Positions 50,742 through 61,367 of a stretch of 64,000 nt of DNA are shown here, in pieces. Positions within the stretch are counted from its first letter, which is position 1; each line of letters starts with the position of its first letter. The stretch comes from Pectobacterium araliae (GTDB taxonomy: Bacteria > Pseudomonadota > Gammaproteobacteria > Enterobacterales > Enterobacteriaceae): positions 2,666,001 through 2,730,000 of the forward strand of contig NZ_AP028908.1 in the NCBI RefSeq assembly GCF_037076465.1, read 5' to 3'. Under the pieces are notes generated by a model. That model worked only from the letters and a program-made list of their open reading frames with translations, was not told the origin of the DNA and ran no database searches. Made by a program: the position numbers and the translations under genes.

Positions 50742-51476
50742 TTAGATCATATACATGCCGCCGTTGACATGCAATGTTTCGCCAGTAATGTAAGCAGCCT
50801 CATCAGAGGCTAAAAATACAACAGCACTGGCGATTTCTTTAGCATCACCGAGTCGGTTAGCTGGAACCGACGTCAAAATGCCTGCTCGCTGTTCTTCTGT
50901 CAATGCCTGAGTCATATCTGTTTCGATAAAACCAGGTGCGACCACGTTGACCGTAATACCACGAGAAGCCACTTCACGCGCGAGGGATTTACTGAACCCA
51001 ATCAGTCCCGCCTTCGCTGCCGCGTAGTTAGCTTGTCCTGCATTGCCCATCGTTCCCACAACGGAACCGATGGTAATGATCCGGCCAAAACGTTTCTTCA
51101 TCATGGCACGCATCACTGCTTTAGACATGCGGAATACCGACGTGAGATTGGTATCCAGGATATCGTGCCATTCATCATCTTTCATACGCATCAGCAGGTT
51201 ATCACGGGTGATACCCGCGTTATTGATAAGAATATCAACTTCTCCAAATTCTGCGCGAATTTCTGCCAATACGCTTTCTACTGATGCTGCATCGGCAACA
51301 TTCAGCATATAACCTTTACCGTTCTCACCCAGCCAGCCGCTAATGGCTTCAGCACCTTTTTCGCTGGTTGCGGTACCAATGACTTTTGCCCCGCGGGCAA
51401 CCAACGTCTCGGCGATGGCACGCCCAATACCACGGCTTGCACCAGTAACCAGTGCAATTTTCCCCTCAAAACTCAT
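50742..51476 (-). CDS. fabG: 3-oxoacyl-ACP reductase
   Basis: NADPH-dependent SDR enzyme reducing 3-oxoacyl-ACP. The 244 residues equal E. coli FabG. The cofactor motif VTGASRGIGRAIAETL is near residue 10, NNAGITRDNLLMRMKD near 86, and the catalytic Ser-Tyr-Lys in ITIGSVVGTMGNAGQANYAA followed by AKAG near 138-155. Follows fabD by 14 bp. Confidence 0.98.
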   Translation of the reverse strand: MSFEGKIALVTGASRGIGRAIAETLVARGAKVIGTATSEKGAEAISGWLGENGKGYMLNVADAASVESVLAEIRAEFGEVDILINNAGITRDNLLMRMKDDEWHDILDTNLTSVFRMSKAVMRAMMKKRFGRIITIGSVVGTMGNAGQANYAAAKAGLIGFSKSLAREVASRGITVNVVAPGFIETDMTQALTEEQRAGILTSVPANRLGDAKEIASAVVFLASDEAAYITGETLHVNGGMYMI

Positions 51477-51490
51477 TGTCTTCTCCGTTC

Positions 51491-52420
51491 TTATTTCTCA
51501 ATCGCCGCTGATAGAGAAGCAGGATCGTTCACCGCAGCTGCTGTCAGGGTATCGACGATTCGTTTGGTTAAGCCAGTCAATACTTTACCCGGCCCGACTT
51601 CTAGCAGCGACTCAATGCCCTGAGAAGCCATAAATTCAACACAATCAGTCCAGCGCACCGGGCAATGAAGCTGGCGCACCAGCGCATCGCGAATGGCTTC
51701 CGGCGTGGTTTCGATGCGTGCATCAACATTATTGACAACAGAGATGACCGGAGAATTAAACGTCACGGACTCAAGCGCAACAGCGAGCTTCTTCGCGGCA
51801 GGTTCCATCAACGCACAGTGTGACGGTACACTGACAGGCAACGGCAGCGCACGTTTAGCACCCGCCGCTTTACACGCGGCACCAGCACGCTCAACGGCAT
51901 CTTTATTGCCCGCAATCACAACCTGACCCGGTGAATTGAAGTTTACCGGAGACACCACTTGCCCCTGAGCGGATTCTTCACACGCGTTGGCAATGGCTTC
52001 GTTATCAAGCCCAATAATGGCATACATCGCACCCGTGCCTTCTGGCACGGCTTCCTGCATCAATTTGCCACGCAGTTCAACCAAACGGACGGCCTGTTGG
52101 AAATCCAGAACGCCAGCACAAACCAGTGCAGAATATTCACCGAGGCTATGACCAGACATCAGAGCAGGCGTTTTTCCTCCCTGCTGCTGCCAGACACGCC
52201 AGATAGCAACAGAAGCGGTCAGTAGCGCAGGCTGAGTCTGCCAGGTTTTATTCAACTCTTCAGCCGGCCCTTGCTGGGTAAGCTGCCACAAGTCATAACC
52301 TAACGCTTCAGAAGCCTGAGCAAACGTTTCGGTGACGATCGGGTATTCTGCTGCAAGTTCAGCCAACATCCCTACCGTCTGCGATCCCTGACCGGGAAAC
52401 ACCATTGCAAATTGCGTCAT
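51491..52420 (-). CDS. fabD: Malonyl-CoA:ACP transacylase
   Basis: Moves malonyl groups from CoA to ACP. The 309 residues show the start FAMVFPGQGSQTVGML, the nucleophile Ser in MSGHSLGEYSALVCAG near 92, and the catalytic His in VPSHCALMEPAA near 201. It lies between fabH and fabG. Confidence 0.98.
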   Translation of the reverse strand: MTQFAMVFPGQGSQTVGMLAELAAEYPIVTETFAQASEALGYDLWQLTQQGPAEELNKTWQTQPALLTASVAIWRVWQQQGGKTPALMSGHSLGEYSALVCAGVLDFQQAVRLVELRGKLMQEAVPEGTGAMYAIIGLDNEAIANACEESAQGQVVSPVNFNSPGQVVIAGNKDAVERAGAACKAAGAKRALPLPVSVPSHCALMEPAAKKLAVALESVTFNSPVISVVNNVDARIETTPEAIRDALVRQLHCPVRWTDCVEFMASQGIESLLEVGPGKVLTGLTKRIVDTLTAAAVNDPASLSAAIEK

Positions 52421-52437
52421 ATCACAATCCTGTTTAA

Positions 52438-53391
52438 TTAAAAACGAACCAGCGCGGAACCCCAGGTAAAACCACCGCCAAAGGCTTCAAGCAGTACAAG
52501 TTGTCCTGGTTTAATACGCCCATCGCGCACGGCTTCATCTAGCGCTGAAGGCACAGAGGCTGCGGAGGTATTACCATGACGATCTAGCGTCACAACCACC
52601 TTATCCATCCCCATACCCAGCTTTTTCGCCGTGGCGCTGATAATACGCAGGTTAGCCTGATGAGGCACCAGCCAGTCTAATTCACTTTTGTCCAGTTGAG
52701 CCGCTTGCAGCGTTTCTTCAACAATATGTGCCAGTTCAGTCACTGCCACTTTAAAGACTTCATTACCCGCCATCGTCAGGTATGCAGGCGTCTCTGTGTG
52801 GTTACGATCCTGATGCGGTAACGCCAGCAACTCGCCATAACGACCATCGGCATGAAGGTGGGTGGAAAGAATACCCGGTTGCTCTGACGACGTTAACAGC
52901 ACGGCACCCGCACCATCTCCGAACAGAATCAACGTGCCACGATCTTCAGGGTCCAATGTACGAGACAGCGTATCAGAGCCGAGCACCAGCGCGTATTTCA
53001 CCGCACCACTTTTAACATATTGATCGGCAACGCTCAGCGCGTAGGTAAAACCTGCACATGCAGCAGCCAGATCGAAGGCAATCGTATCTTTGATCCCTAA
53101 CAGTTGCTGAACCTGACAGGCGGAGCTAGGGAAAGCATGGCTTGATGATGTTGTGGCAACAATCAGAAGGCCGACTTCAGAAGGATCGACATTCGCCATT
53201 TCCAGCGCTTTCTGCGCGGCACGGTATCCCATGGTCGCCACGTTTTCATCCGGCGCAGCAATACGGCGCTCACGGATACCAGTACGTGTGACGATCCATT
53301 CGTCCGTCGTTTCCACCATTTTTTCTAAATCAGCGTTCGTCCTGATTTCTTCAGGCAGGTAGCTGCCCGTTCCGATTATTTTTGTATACAT
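52438..53391 (-). CDS. fabH: 3-oxoacyl-ACP synthase III
   Basis: Starts fatty-acid synthesis from acetyl-CoA and malonyl-ACP. The 317 residues have the catalytic Cys in [18 protein letters not shown] near 112, His in [16 protein letters not shown] near 244 and Asn in [15 protein letters not shown] near 274. Follows plsX by 6 bp. Confidence 0.98.
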   Translation of the reverse strand: MYTKIIGTGSYLPEEIRTNADLEKMVETTDEWIVTRTGIRERRIAAPDENVATMGYRAAQKALEMANVDPSEVGLLIVATTSSSHAFPSSACQVQQLLGIKDTIAFDLAAACAGFTYALSVADQYVKSGAVKYALVLGSDTLSRTLDPEDRGTLILFGDGAGAVLLTSSEQPGILSTHLHADGRYGELLALPHQDRNHTETPAYLTMAGNEVFKVAVTELAHIVEETLQAAQLDKSELDWLVPHQANLRIISATAKKLGMGMDKVVVTLDRHGNTSAASVPSALDEAVRDGRIKPGQLVLLEAFGGGFTWGSALVRF

Positions 53392-53397
53392 GTACGC

Positions 53398-54444
53398 TTA
53401 GTCACTCTTGGGTAATACCGCTTCTAGACGAGCGGCAATCCGCTCGGGAAGCTGCCGCCGTACCGTCTGCATTGCCTGTTCAATAGCAACAGCAAACGCT
53501 TTCTGGTTTGCTGCACCATGGCTTTTGATTACAGTTCCCCGTAATCCTAGTAGGCATGCGCCATTATATTGATCGGGGTTCAAATGACCGAAACGCTTTG
53601 ATAAGCGTTTTTGTAACAAACGACCTAGCCATTTCAACCACCAGGATCGTTTTTGTTTTTGCTCCGGGCCTGAAGTGGGTGACTTCAGCAGTGACAGGAA
53701 CATCCTTACCACGCCCTCTACCGTTTTCAATGTGACATTACCCACAAAGCCGTCACAGACCATCACATCCGTTTTCCCCGTCAGCAGATCGTTGCCTTCC
53801 AGATAACCGATATAATTTATTGATGGTGCCGCTTTTAACTGTGCCGCTGCTTCACGGATAGTGTTCAGCCCTTTGTTTTCTTCTTCACCGATATTCAACA
53901 ACGCGACCCGAGGATTTGTCAGTCCCAGCACTTCTTCTGCCATCACTGACCCCATCACGGCAAACTGAACCAGCATCGTGCTGTCACAGTCAACATTCGC
54001 TCCCAGATCCAACACGACGGTTTTTCCGTGTTGCTGGTGAGGTAATACTGACACCAATGCAGGTCGCTCAATGCCTTCAAGCGGCTTAATCAGGAGCTTA
54101 GCCAGCCCCATAAGTGCCCCTGTGTTGCCAGCACTCACGCAGGCCTGTGCCCTACCGTCTTTAATCAATTCAAGCGCGATGCGCATTGAAGTACCGCGGC
54201 TTGCACGAATAGCCTGCGATGGCCTCGCATCACTAGCAATAACCGACTCCGCCGGAACAATTTCCAAGCGAGAGAGTAAATCAGAATCGATTTTGGCAAG
54301 TAATGGAGTAATCGCAGCAGGATCGCCGACTAATAATAAATTGAGAGCTGGATTAGAAGCCAGTGCCTGCAATGCAGCAGGCACTGTTACGCAGGGACCA
54401 AAATCCCCGCCCATCGCATCTAACGCCAGAGTTAGGCGTGTCAA
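53398..54444 (-). CDS. plsX: PlsX phosphate acyltransferase
   Basis: Converts acyl-ACP to acyl-phosphate for phospholipid synthesis. The start is TTG at 54442-54444 with AAGG at 54452-54455. It gives [17 protein letters not shown], which matches the E. coli start, and a length of 348 residues. A TTG at 54459 would add five residues. Motifs include GADxxC-like [19 protein letters not shown] near 165 and [18 protein letters not shown] near 235. The tail is a little shorter than in E. coli. It follows rpmF by 29 bp. Confidence 0.95.
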   Translation of the reverse strand: MTRLTLALDAMGGDFGPCVTVPAALQALASNPALNLLLVGDPAAITPLLAKIDSDLLSRLEIVPAESVIASDARPSQAIRASRGTSMRIALELIKDGRAQACVSAGNTGALMGLAKLLIKPLEGIERPALVSVLPHQQHGKTVVLDLGANVDCDSTMLVQFAVMGSVMAEEVLGLTNPRVALLNIGEEENKGLNTIREAAAQLKAAPSINYIGYLEGNDLLTGKTDVMVCDGFVGNVTLKTVEGVVRMFLSLLKSPTSGPEQKQKRSWWLKWLGRLLQKRLSKRFGHLNPDQYNGACLLGLRGTVIKSHGAANQKAFAVAIEQAMQTVRRQLPERIAARLEAVLPKSD

Positions 54445-54473
54445 GGTATTGCCTTGCAAATAATTCGCAAGAA

Positions 54474-54644
54474 TTACTTGGCAATAACCTTGCGACCGCG
54501 GTAGTAACCATCCGCAGTGATGTGGTGACGCAGGTGAGTTTCGCCAGAAACTTTATCTACGGATACAGAAGAGGTAGTCAGCGCATCATGTGAACGACGC
54601 ATACCACGTTTGGAACGGCTAGGTTTGTTTTGTTGTACGGCCAT
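54474..54644 (-). CDS. rpmF: Ribosomal protein L32
   Basis: A 56-residue protein read directly from the sequence. It begins [20 protein letters not shown] and ends [12 protein letters not shown], as bL32 of the large ribosomal subunit does (57 residues in E. coli). The RBS AAGGAG lies about 5 bp upstream. It sits between yceD and plsX, an arrangement that couples ribosome and lipid synthesis. Confidence 0.97.
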   Translation of the reverse strand: MAVQQNKPSRSKRGMRRSHDALTTSSVSVDKVSGETHLRHHITADGYYRGRKVIAK

Positions 54645-54660
54645 GGACCTTACTCCTTAA

Positions 54661-55182
54661 TTACTTACGCTTTAAACTGGCTAATACGGCAAATGGATTC
54701 GGTTTTTCCGCCTCTGCAGGCAGTTGACCAAAAACCATGTCCGCTTCGGACACTTCACAGTGTTCAGAATCATGCACCGGAGCGATAGGCAACATCAGAA
54801 TAATTTCATCTTCAATCATTGCCAGCAGATCGACTTCGCCAAATTCATCAACGCCGATCGGCTCATACGCTTCCGGTAACGCTTCGGCCTGTTCATCATT
54901 GACGACCGGGCTAAAACAGAATGTCGCATGGACTTGATGTTCAAACGGCTTTCCGCAACGTTGACACATCAGTGTGACGCTAACGTCAGCGTTACCGTCA
55001 ATCACTGCCAGACGCTGATTATCAATATTGAAAGATAAAGAGGCCTGAACATCACTATCCACACTCACCACTGATTCGGCAACACGCTCTACTTGTTCAG
55101 CCGAATAGATACCAACGTAATCTAAACGCTTCTGAGCAGTGCGGACCGCATCAAGGGTTAAGGGTAATTTTACCTTTTGCAT
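54661..55182 (-). CDS. yceD: YceD, 23S rRNA accumulation protein (DUF177)
   Basis: A 173-residue protein, equal to E. coli YceD, that supports 23S rRNA accumulation. Two CxxC pairs that could bind zinc are not complete: [12 protein letters not shown] has one pair, and CFSP and HCEV supply single Cys. The end [20 protein letters not shown] is conserved. It is the first gene of the yceD-rpmF-plsX-fab run and is divergent from yceF. Confidence 0.95.
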   Translation of the reverse strand: MQKVKLPLTLDAVRTAQKRLDYVGIYSAEQVERVAESVVSVDSDVQASLSFNIDNQRLAVIDGNADVSVTLMCQRCGKPFEHQVHATFCFSPVVNDEQAEALPEAYEPIGVDEFGEVDLLAMIEDEIILMLPIAPVHDSEHCEVSEADMVFGQLPAEAEKPNPFAVLASLKRK

Positions 55183-55322
55183 AGGGCGCGCATATTAACG
55201 TCGTAACGACATAGAGTCAAAGAAAAAGGCAGTGATGCACCACCTTTCACCAATATTCGCTTCCAGAGCGGCGCACAGTTTAAAATGCCTTTCACCATTA
55301 CGCTACGGTTTATCAAAAAATT

Positions 55323-55907
55323 ATGCAGCAGATCGTTCTTGCCTCAACCTCGCCTTATCGTCGAGCCTTATTGGAAAAGCTCGCGATCCCTTTTGTTTCT
55401 GCATCGCCAGACATCGATGAAACCCCTCGCCTCGGCGAAAACGCCGTCGAACTTGTGATCCGTCTTGCCGAAAGCAAAGCGCGGGCGCTGGCCACGCGCT
55501 ACCCCAATCACCTGATTATCGGTTCCGATCAGGTTTGCGTATTAGGCAACACCATTACGGGAAAGCCACACAATAAGGTTAACGCAACACGGCAATTACA
55601 GCAGGCCAGCGGAAAATGTGTTTCTTTCTTTACTGGCCTCGCGCTTTTCAATAGCGCGACGCAGGAAGTACAACGCCTCGCAGAACCCTTTGACGTCCAT
55701 TTCCGAACACTAACGAGCGCGGAAATTGACGGCTATCTGGAGAAAGAGCAGCCGTGGAACTGCGCGGGCAGCTTTAAAAGCGAAGGATTGGGCATTGCCC
55801 TCTTTGAACGATTGTCGGGGCGCGATCCTAATACGCTCATTGGATTACCGCTGATCGCGCTGATACAGATGCTACAAAAGGAAGGTGTAAATCCATTAGT
55901 GGCATAA
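55323..55907 (+). CDS. yceF: YceF, Maf-type m7GTP pyrophosphatase
   Basis: House-cleaning nucleotide pyrophosphatase of the Maf family (YceF type), hydrolysing 7-methyl-GTP. The 194 residues have [19 protein letters not shown] at the start, the catalytic Asp in [18 protein letters not shown] near 70, and [16 protein letters not shown] near 145. It is divergent from yceD and convergent with rluC. Confidence 0.95.
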   Translation: MQQIVLASTSPYRRALLEKLAIPFVSASPDIDETPRLGENAVELVIRLAESKARALATRYPNHLIIGSDQVCVLGNTITGKPHNKVNATRQLQQASGKCVSFFTGLALFNSATQEVQRLAEPFDVHFRTLTSAEIDGYLEKEQPWNCAGSFKSEGLGIALFERLSGRDPNTLIGLPLIALIQMLQKEGVNPLVA

Positions 55908-55912
55908 AACGA

Positions 55913-55944
55913 ATCGGGATAGCCCAACAGAAAGCTATCCCGAT
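55913..55944. terminator. Hairpin between convergent yceF and rluC
   Basis: ATCGGGATAGC (55913-55923) pairs exactly with GCTATCCCGAT (55934-55944). It lies 5 bp after yceF and 22 bp before the rluC stop, so it may serve both genes. No strong U run is seen. Confidence 0.65.
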
Positions 55945-55965
55945 AGATGAAGATATCGCGAGTGG

Positions 55966-56922
55966 TTAGATTTTAGTCTTACGCAATACTTGTAAGCAAT
56001 GGCGTAACCCACTATCCAGCGGTGCCTCAACTCTCAACGTTTCCCCCGTGTTCGGGTGTTCAAAACGCAGCGCCTGCGCATGCAAGAATAGGCGTTTTAA
56101 ACCCGTACCGGTCAATTGCTGATCGAACTCACGATCGCCGTAACGGTCATCAAACGCGATGGGATGCCCGGCATACTGGGCGTGTACACGAATTTGATGT
56201 GTACGTCCGGTAACAGGACTCGCGCGCACCAGCGTCGCGTGCTCGAAACGTTCTTCTATTTTAAAGCGCGTTTCTGACGGTTTACCGTCGCTGTTTACCC
56301 GAACGATGCGTTCACCGCTTTGCAGGATATTTTTTAACAGTGGTGCTTGAACAACCTTGCAGTGAGATTGCCACTGACCGCGAACCAGCGCCAAATAGTC
56401 CTTTTGCATCCCTTTCAGTCGCAGTTGTTCATGCAGAGCACGCAAGGCCGAACGTTTTTTGGCTACCAGCAAAACGCCGGATGTATCGCGATCGAGACGG
56501 TGTACTAACTCCAGAAAACGCGCTTCTGGGCGTAGCGCACGCAGCCCTTCAATCACGCCGAAGCTCAAGCCACTGCCGCCATGCACCGCTGTACCTGAGG
56601 GCTTATTCAGCACTAGCAAGTAGTCATCTTCATAAATAATGCACTCGGCCAACACCGCTACTTTGCCAAGACTGGCAGAAACAGGGGTTTCATCGCGTTC
56701 TGCCTGTCGCACTGGCGGAATTCGAATGACATCACCGTCGAGCAATTTATACTCCGGCTTGACCCGTTTCTTATTTATCCTTACCTCACCTTTTCGCAAG
56801 ATGCGGTAAACCATGCTTTTAGGCACACCCTTTAAGTGGGTATGCAAAAAATTATCGATACGCTGCCCCGCTTCATCTGCGGAGATCGTCACAAATTGTA
56901 CTGAAGGATTATCTGTTTTCAT
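55966..56922 (-). CDS. rluC: 23S rRNA pseudouridine synthase RluC
   Basis: Makes pseudouridine at positions 955, 2504 and 2580 of 23S rRNA. The 318 residues have an S4 RNA-binding domain (about 20-80, GVPKSMVYRILRKGEVRINK), and the catalytic Asp in ELVHRLDRDTSGVLLVAKKR near 140. The start is the ATG at 56920-56922. A reading from 56946 adds eight residues. It is divergent from rne, as in E. coli. Confidence 0.96.
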   Translation of the reverse strand: MKTDNPSVQFVTISADEAGQRIDNFLHTHLKGVPKSMVYRILRKGEVRINKKRVKPEYKLLDGDVIRIPPVRQAERDETPVSASLGKVAVLAECIIYEDDYLLVLNKPSGTAVHGGSGLSFGVIEGLRALRPEARFLELVHRLDRDTSGVLLVAKKRSALRALHEQLRLKGMQKDYLALVRGQWQSHCKVVQAPLLKNILQSGERIVRVNSDGKPSETRFKIEERFEHATLVRASPVTGRTHQIRVHAQYAGHPIAFDDRYGDREFDQQLTGTGLKRLFLHAQALRFEHPNTGETLRVEAPLDSGLRHCLQVLRKTKI

Positions 56923-57102
56923 GATGCGCGATTCTAAATAGAGCAACCCGATAGCGCCACTTCTTTTTCTGTGCTTAACTGTGTGTCTGACTTATGAAGA
57001 TATTGTTGCACTGACGGATGCGTTGAGCTGTAGCATCAAACCCTGTCCGTTTTGGTGATCACAACAGAGTTATCTTTATACAGGCAGGCAAAGTCACCTT
57101 GC
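56923..57102. other. rluC-rne divergent promoter region
   Basis: The 581 bp between rluC and rne hold promoter and leader sequence. The first 180 bp contain rluC's promoter area and no recognisable gene. A minus-strand frame of 101 codons across 57113-57418 is not supported: it overlaps the conserved rne leader. Confidence 0.5.
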
Positions 57103-57108
57103 TATAAC
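57103..57108 (+). promoter_or_regulatory. Likely -10 of the rne promoter
   Basis: TATAAC at 57103-57108 lies about 396 bp upstream of the rne ATG. Transcription from about 57115 would give a leader of about 390 nt, close to the 361 nt of E. coli rne. The -35 is not clear. Confidence 0.45.
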
Positions 57109-57114
57109 GGTATC

Positions 57115-57503
57115 AGCAGTGGAATAATGCTTTTGCGTTTCCCACGCGGATTTCCGATAGAACAAGGGGAAATTGCGAATTATTAAATTTGCCTGATGAC
57201 GCACACACGCAGCAATGGCGTAAGACGTAATGCGAAATCAAGCAGTTAGCGGGCTGCGGATTGCAGCTTGGCCGGCAAATGGAATCAGATCTGGCGACAT
57301 TATTCAGAAGCTGTTCCCTCAGTAAATGCGCTGTTTTCCATAAGGACACACAGGCTACCGAAACATGCGTCTCTATGCAGGCGACAACCGGGAGGTTGAC
57401 GTCCCTGCGATAAGCCACGAGGCCATCGGTTCACTCCGGTCATGCGGTTCTTTTGTCCGCAGCTCTATCAATAATGCCAGTAAAAATAACGAGTAAGTTG
57501 AAG
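57115..57503 (+). promoter_or_regulatory. rne 5' untranslated leader with autoregulatory hairpin
   Basis: The long leader ends with sequence closely like that of E. coli: TGCGGTTCTTTTGTCCGCA (57443-57461) forms a stem TGCGG/CCGCA. This corresponds to hairpin hp2, which RNase E binds to degrade its own mRNA. GAGTAAGTTGAAG before the ATG is also conserved. Confidence 0.6.
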
Positions 57504-60500
57504 ATGAAAAGAATGTTAATTAACGCAACTCAGCAGGAAGAGTTGCGTGTTGCCTTGGTTGATGGTCAACGGCTGTATGATTTGGATATTGAAAGCCCAG
57601 GTCATGAGCAGAAGAAAGCAAATATCTACAAAGGTAAAATCACTCGTATTGAACCCAGTCTTGAAGCGGCTTTTGTTGATTACGGCGCTGAAAGGCACGG
57701 TTTCCTCCCTCTTAAAGAAATCGCCCGCGAATACTTCCCCAGTAACTATGCTTCCCATGGCCGTCCGAATATCAAAGACGTGTTACGTGAAGGTCAGGAA
57801 GTTATTGTTCAGGTAGACAAAGAAGAGCGTGGCAACAAAGGTGCAGCACTGACCACCTTTATCAGCCTTGCGGGTAGTTATCTGGTCTTAATGCCGAATA
57901 ACCCTCGCGCAGGCGGTATCTCACGCCGAATCGAAGGTGACGATCGTACCGAGCTCAAAGAAGCGCTGGGATCGCTACAACTGCCTGATGGCATGGGGCT
58001 TATTGTTCGTACGGCTGGTGTGGGTAAATCCGCTGAAGCACTGCAATGGGATCTGGCTTTCCGTCTGAAGCACTGGGACGCGATCAAAAAAGCCGCTGAA
58101 GGCCGCCAGGCACCGTTCCTGATTCATCAGGAAAGTAACGTGATCGTCCGTGCTTTCCGTGATTATCTGCGTCCAGACATTGGCGAGATTCTGATCGACA
58201 ATCCAAAAATTCTCGATTTGGCGAAAGAACACATTTCTGCGCTGGGTCGCCCCGATTTCAGCAGTAAAATCAAATTGTACAGTGGTGAAATCCCACTTTT
58301 CAGCCATTATCAGATCGAATCGCAGATTGAATCGGCTTTCCAACGTGAAGTTCGCCTGCCGTCCGGTGGCTCTATCGTTATCGATACCACCGAAGCGCTG
58401 ACGGCAATTGATATCAACTCCGCACGTGCAACACGCGGTGGTGATATTGAAGAAACCGCATTCAATACCAATCTTGAGGCCGCAGACGAAATTGCCCGCC
58501 AACTTCGCTTGCGTGACCTTGGCGGCCTGATCGTCATCGACTTCATCGATATGACACCGGTTCGCCACCAACGTGAAGTTGAAAACCGCCTACGCGATTC
58601 AGTACGCCAAGATCGTGCGCGTATTCAAATCGGCCGGATTTCCCGCTTCGGTCTGCTGGAAATGTCACGTCAGCGACTGAGCCCGTCACTGGGTGAATCC
58701 AGTCATCACGTTTGCCCACGCTGTAGCGGTACGGGCACCATTCGTGACAATGAATCACTTTCACTGTCGATTCTTCGTCTGATTGAAGAAGAAGCGCTGA
58801 AAGAAAACACCAAAGAAGTTCATGCCATTGTTCCAGTCCAGATTGCGTCTTATCTGCTGAACGAGAAGCGTGATGCCGTTAACGCTATCGAGACACGTCA
58901 GGGTGGCGTACGCGCTATCATCGTGCCACACGACGGTATGCAGACGCCGCACTATTCTGTGGTTCGCGTCCGTAAAGGCGAAGAAAAGCCGACGCTCAGC
59001 TATCTGCTGCCCCAGCTGTTAGAAACAGAAACGCAGCAACTGCAAGACGAACAAACGGTTGAACGCAAACAACCTGAGCAGCCAGCTTTAGCACCGTTTA
59101 GCCTCACTGAAATGCCAGAGGAAACCGCGCATCCTGTTGCCAAAGCCGCTCCGATTGTAGCAAAAGCCGCAGAAGAAGCTCAGCCGGGCCTCATTAGCCG
59201 TTTCTTCAGTGCCTTGAAAGGCGTCTTCGCTTCTGAACCTGTTGCAAAAACAGCGGATGCCGCTGACGAGAAGAACGCGGAAGAAGAGAAAGCCGGTGAA
59301 AGTCAGCGTTCTGAGCGTCGGAATTCACGCCGTCAGGGTAATAATCGCCGTGACCGTGGCTCTCGTGACAATCGTGAACAGCGTGATGATCAGCGCCGTA
59401 ACAAGCGACAAAATGACGAAGCAGTTTCTGAAAACCGTGTTGCGGAAAATGTGGAAAAAGCGAGTCTGGAAGAACATCCGCGCCGTGAACCGCGTGCTGA
59501 ACGTCAGCGTCGTCGTCAGGACGAGCGTCGCCCTGCTCAGATAGAGGAAAAAGTTCAACCAGCAGCAACTGCTGATTCCGATGACAATGCAGCCGATCAG
59601 GATAAACCAACTCAGGTTATGCCGCGTCGCCAACGTCGTCAGTTAACGCAGAAAGTACGTGTTCAGTCTGAAACGCAGCAGGATGCCCTCTCTGATAACG
59701 CGACACCGGTTGCCGGAGCATCTGAACTGGCTCAATCTTACATCAAGCCAAGCGATGCCGCTGTAGACACTAACGAGATCGATAACGAGCAAAACGATGC
59801 AAATCGTGCCAATGGCGAAAATGGTGGTATGCCGCGTCGTTCGCGTCGTTCGCCTCGCCACCTGCGCGTGAGTGGCCAGCGCCGCCGCCGTTATCGTGAT
59901 GAGCGTTACCCGTCTCAGTCACCAATGCAGTTGGAGTTTGCCGCCTCATCACCGGAAATGGCATCAGGAAAAGTATGGGTTAGCTATCCTGTCGCACAGC
60001 CACAGCAAGCTGAAAGCCAACAGCAGGACGAGAACGTTGCAGCAATTGAAACCCCGCTGCTACCTGCCGTTGTTGAAACCGCTGTGACTGCACAAGCTGA
60101 TACAGTGGAATTCAACACGGTTGAAAACGTTGCGATTACTGAAGCCGTGATTCACGAAGAAGCCGCTGTAACCGCAACAGCACAATCTGCCGACGTTATC
60201 CAAGATAGCAATGTAGTGGATGTCGAGGTGAGCAGCGCAGACGAAGAAACCGTCGTCGAGCCAGTTACCGAGAACACGGCTATCGATGATGCGATCGCTG
60301 CCGTTGCCGTGAATGCCGTTGAAGAAGCAAAAGCTGCTGATACCGTGGCAACTCAGGGCGCAGAAGAGACCGTTGACGCAGTCGCTTCTGAAAAGACAGT
60401 AGCTGAGCAGGTAGTGACTGAAGCAGCCGTAGAAGACAAGCAAACGGATAGCATCGTTGATGCTACTGAGAAAACAGATGATGTGGCAGAACCGGTTTCG

Positions 60501-60833
60501 ACTCCTGCGGTTTCCGCAGCACAGGAAACCAGCCCACCAAAAAATGTTCAGGATGAGCCAGTATCCGCTATCAATTCACAACCGATTGTGGAATCTGAGT
60601 CTGTATCGAGCGTAACAAAAGCAGCAAGCCTTGCTGTGCAGCCTCGTTATAAGCTCCATGCGACAGCGCCGATGACTAAAGCACCAGCGCCGGCATACAA
60701 CGCGGAACCTGCTCGACACAGTGATTGGGTACGTCCGGCCTATCCATTCTCAGGAAAAGGTTCGGCAGGCGGCCATAGCGCAGTTAACCAGTCAACTGCG
60801 CCAGCAACCAAGCCGACACCAGTCAGCGAGTAA
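57504..60833 (+). CDS. rne: Ribonuclease E
   Basis: Essential endoribonuclease and degradosome scaffold. The 1109 residues exceed the 1061 of E. coli. The S1 domain (about 37-120), catalytic Asp residues in [14 protein letters not shown] (303) and [14 protein letters not shown] (346), and the zinc link [12 protein letters not shown] (404/407) are intact. The unstructured C-terminal half has the membrane helix [15 protein letters not shown] near 570, two Arg-rich RNA-binding blocks, and long Ala/Glu/Val-rich low-complexity sequence. The PNPase-binding end, [17 protein letters not shown], is conserved. The extra length lies in the low-complexity part. Confidence 0.97.
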   Translation: MKRMLINATQQEELRVALVDGQRLYDLDIESPGHEQKKANIYKGKITRIEPSLEAAFVDYGAERHGFLPLKEIAREYFPSNYASHGRPNIKDVLREGQEVIVQVDKEERGNKGAALTTFISLAGSYLVLMPNNPRAGGISRRIEGDDRTELKEALGSLQLPDGMGLIVRTAGVGKSAEALQWDLAFRLKHWDAIKKAAEGRQAPFLIHQESNVIVRAFRDYLRPDIGEILIDNPKILDLAKEHISALGRPDFSSKIKLYSGEIPLFSHYQIESQIESAFQREVRLPSGGSIVIDTTEALTAIDINSARATRGGDIEETAFNTNLEAADEIARQLRLRDLGGLIVIDFIDMTPVRHQREVENRLRDSVRQDRARIQIGRISRFGLLEMSRQRLSPSLGESSHHVCPRCSGTGTIRDNESLSLSILRLIEEEALKENTKEVHAIVPVQIASYLLNEKRDAVNAIETRQGGVRAIIVPHDGMQTPHYSVVRVRKGEEKPTLSYLLPQLLETETQQLQDEQTVERKQPEQPALAPFSLTEMPEETAHPVAKAAPIVAKAAEEAQPGLISRFFSALKGVFASEPVAKTADAADEKNAEEEKAGESQRSERRNSRRQGNNRRDRGSRDNREQRDDQRRNKRQNDEAVSENRVAENVEKASLEEHPRREPRAERQRRRQDERRPAQIEEKVQPAATADSDDNAADQDKPTQVMPRRQRRQLTQKVRVQSETQQDALSDNATPVAGASELAQSYIKPSDAAVDTNEIDNEQNDANRANGENGGMPRRSRRSPRHLRVSGQRRRRYRDERYPSQSPMQLEFAASSPEMASGKVWVSYPVAQPQQAESQQQDENVAAIETPLLPAVVETAVTAQADTVEFNTVENVAITEAVIHEEAAVTATAQSADVIQDSNVVDVEVSSADEETVVEPVTENTAIDDAIAAVAVNAVEEAKAADTVATQGAEETVDAVASEKTVAEQVVTEAAVEDKQTDSIVDATEKTDDVAEPVSTPAVSAAQETSPPKNVQDEPVSAINSQPIVESESVSSVTKAASLAVQPRYKLHATAPMTKAPAPAYNAEPARHSDWVRPAYPFSGKGSAGGHSAVNQSTAPATKPTPVSE

Positions 60834-60851
60834 TCCTGATTACTATAGACA

Positions 60852-60880
60852 AACACCCGCCAATTGGCGGGTGTTTTTTT
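60852..60880 (+). terminator. Rho-independent terminator of rne
   Basis: AACACCCGCC (60852-60861) pairs with GGCGGGTGTT (60866-60875) around an AATT loop, followed by a T run to 60880. Confidence 0.93.
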
Positions 60881-60895
60881 ATGCACAACCTTTTG

Positions 60896-61183
60896 TTAGC
60901 CTAAAAAATTCAATGGTTTGATATCCACACTGTCCGTTTTGCCATTCAATTCAGCCAACAGACTTTTAAAGTGTGCACTTTGTTCATGTGATGCCAAAGC
61001 ATCCCGATCTTTCCAGCGTTCGAAGAACACAAATGAACCGGGTTTATCCACGACTTCATGCAGATCATACTGCACGTTGCCCGCTTCGTGTCGGCTGGGC
61101 GATACCACGCGTTTTAGCGTTGCAGTAACATCGGCAATGAACTCAGCCTTTGCCTGAATAATGGCAACAATACGAATTTCCAT
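60896..61183 (-). CDS. Small antibiotic-biosynthesis-monooxygenase-fold protein (YgiN-like)
   Basis: A 95-residue dimeric ABM-fold protein (about residues 1-90) with MEIRIVAIIQAKAEFIADV at the start and NVQYDLHEVVDKPGSFVFFE in the middle, resembling quinol monooxygenase YgiN. The substrate is not known. The start is the ATG at 61181-61183, with AAGGG 6 bp upstream. An in-frame ATG at 61189 has no spacing from that site. It is convergent with rne. Confidence 0.85.
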   Translation of the reverse strand: MEIRIVAIIQAKAEFIADVTATLKRVVSPSRHEAGNVQYDLHEVVDKPGSFVFFERWKDRDALASHEQSAHFKSLLAELNGKTDSVDIKPLNFLG

Positions 61184-61367
61184 ATACATCCCTTATTTAT
61201 CAATGAAAAGATAATGCTATCAAATGCCAATCCACGGTTAATTTCAAGCATTCTTCAACAAACGGATGCATTCAAATAGCTTTACGCTTATCCTTATGCC
61301 CCGCCGTATCAGTCCCAAAACCAACCGAAAGACGCTGTTTTTCTACTGACCGCCGGAGCGCAATTCC

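Noticed and set aside
57113..57418. 101-codon minus-strand frame in the rne leader
   Set aside because: The region fits the long rne leader and the frame has no RBS or family similarity.
61190..61367. PurR operator upstream of pyrC
   Set aside because: No match to ACGCAAACGTTTGCGT was found in the 178 bp before the gene, although E. coli pyrC has one.
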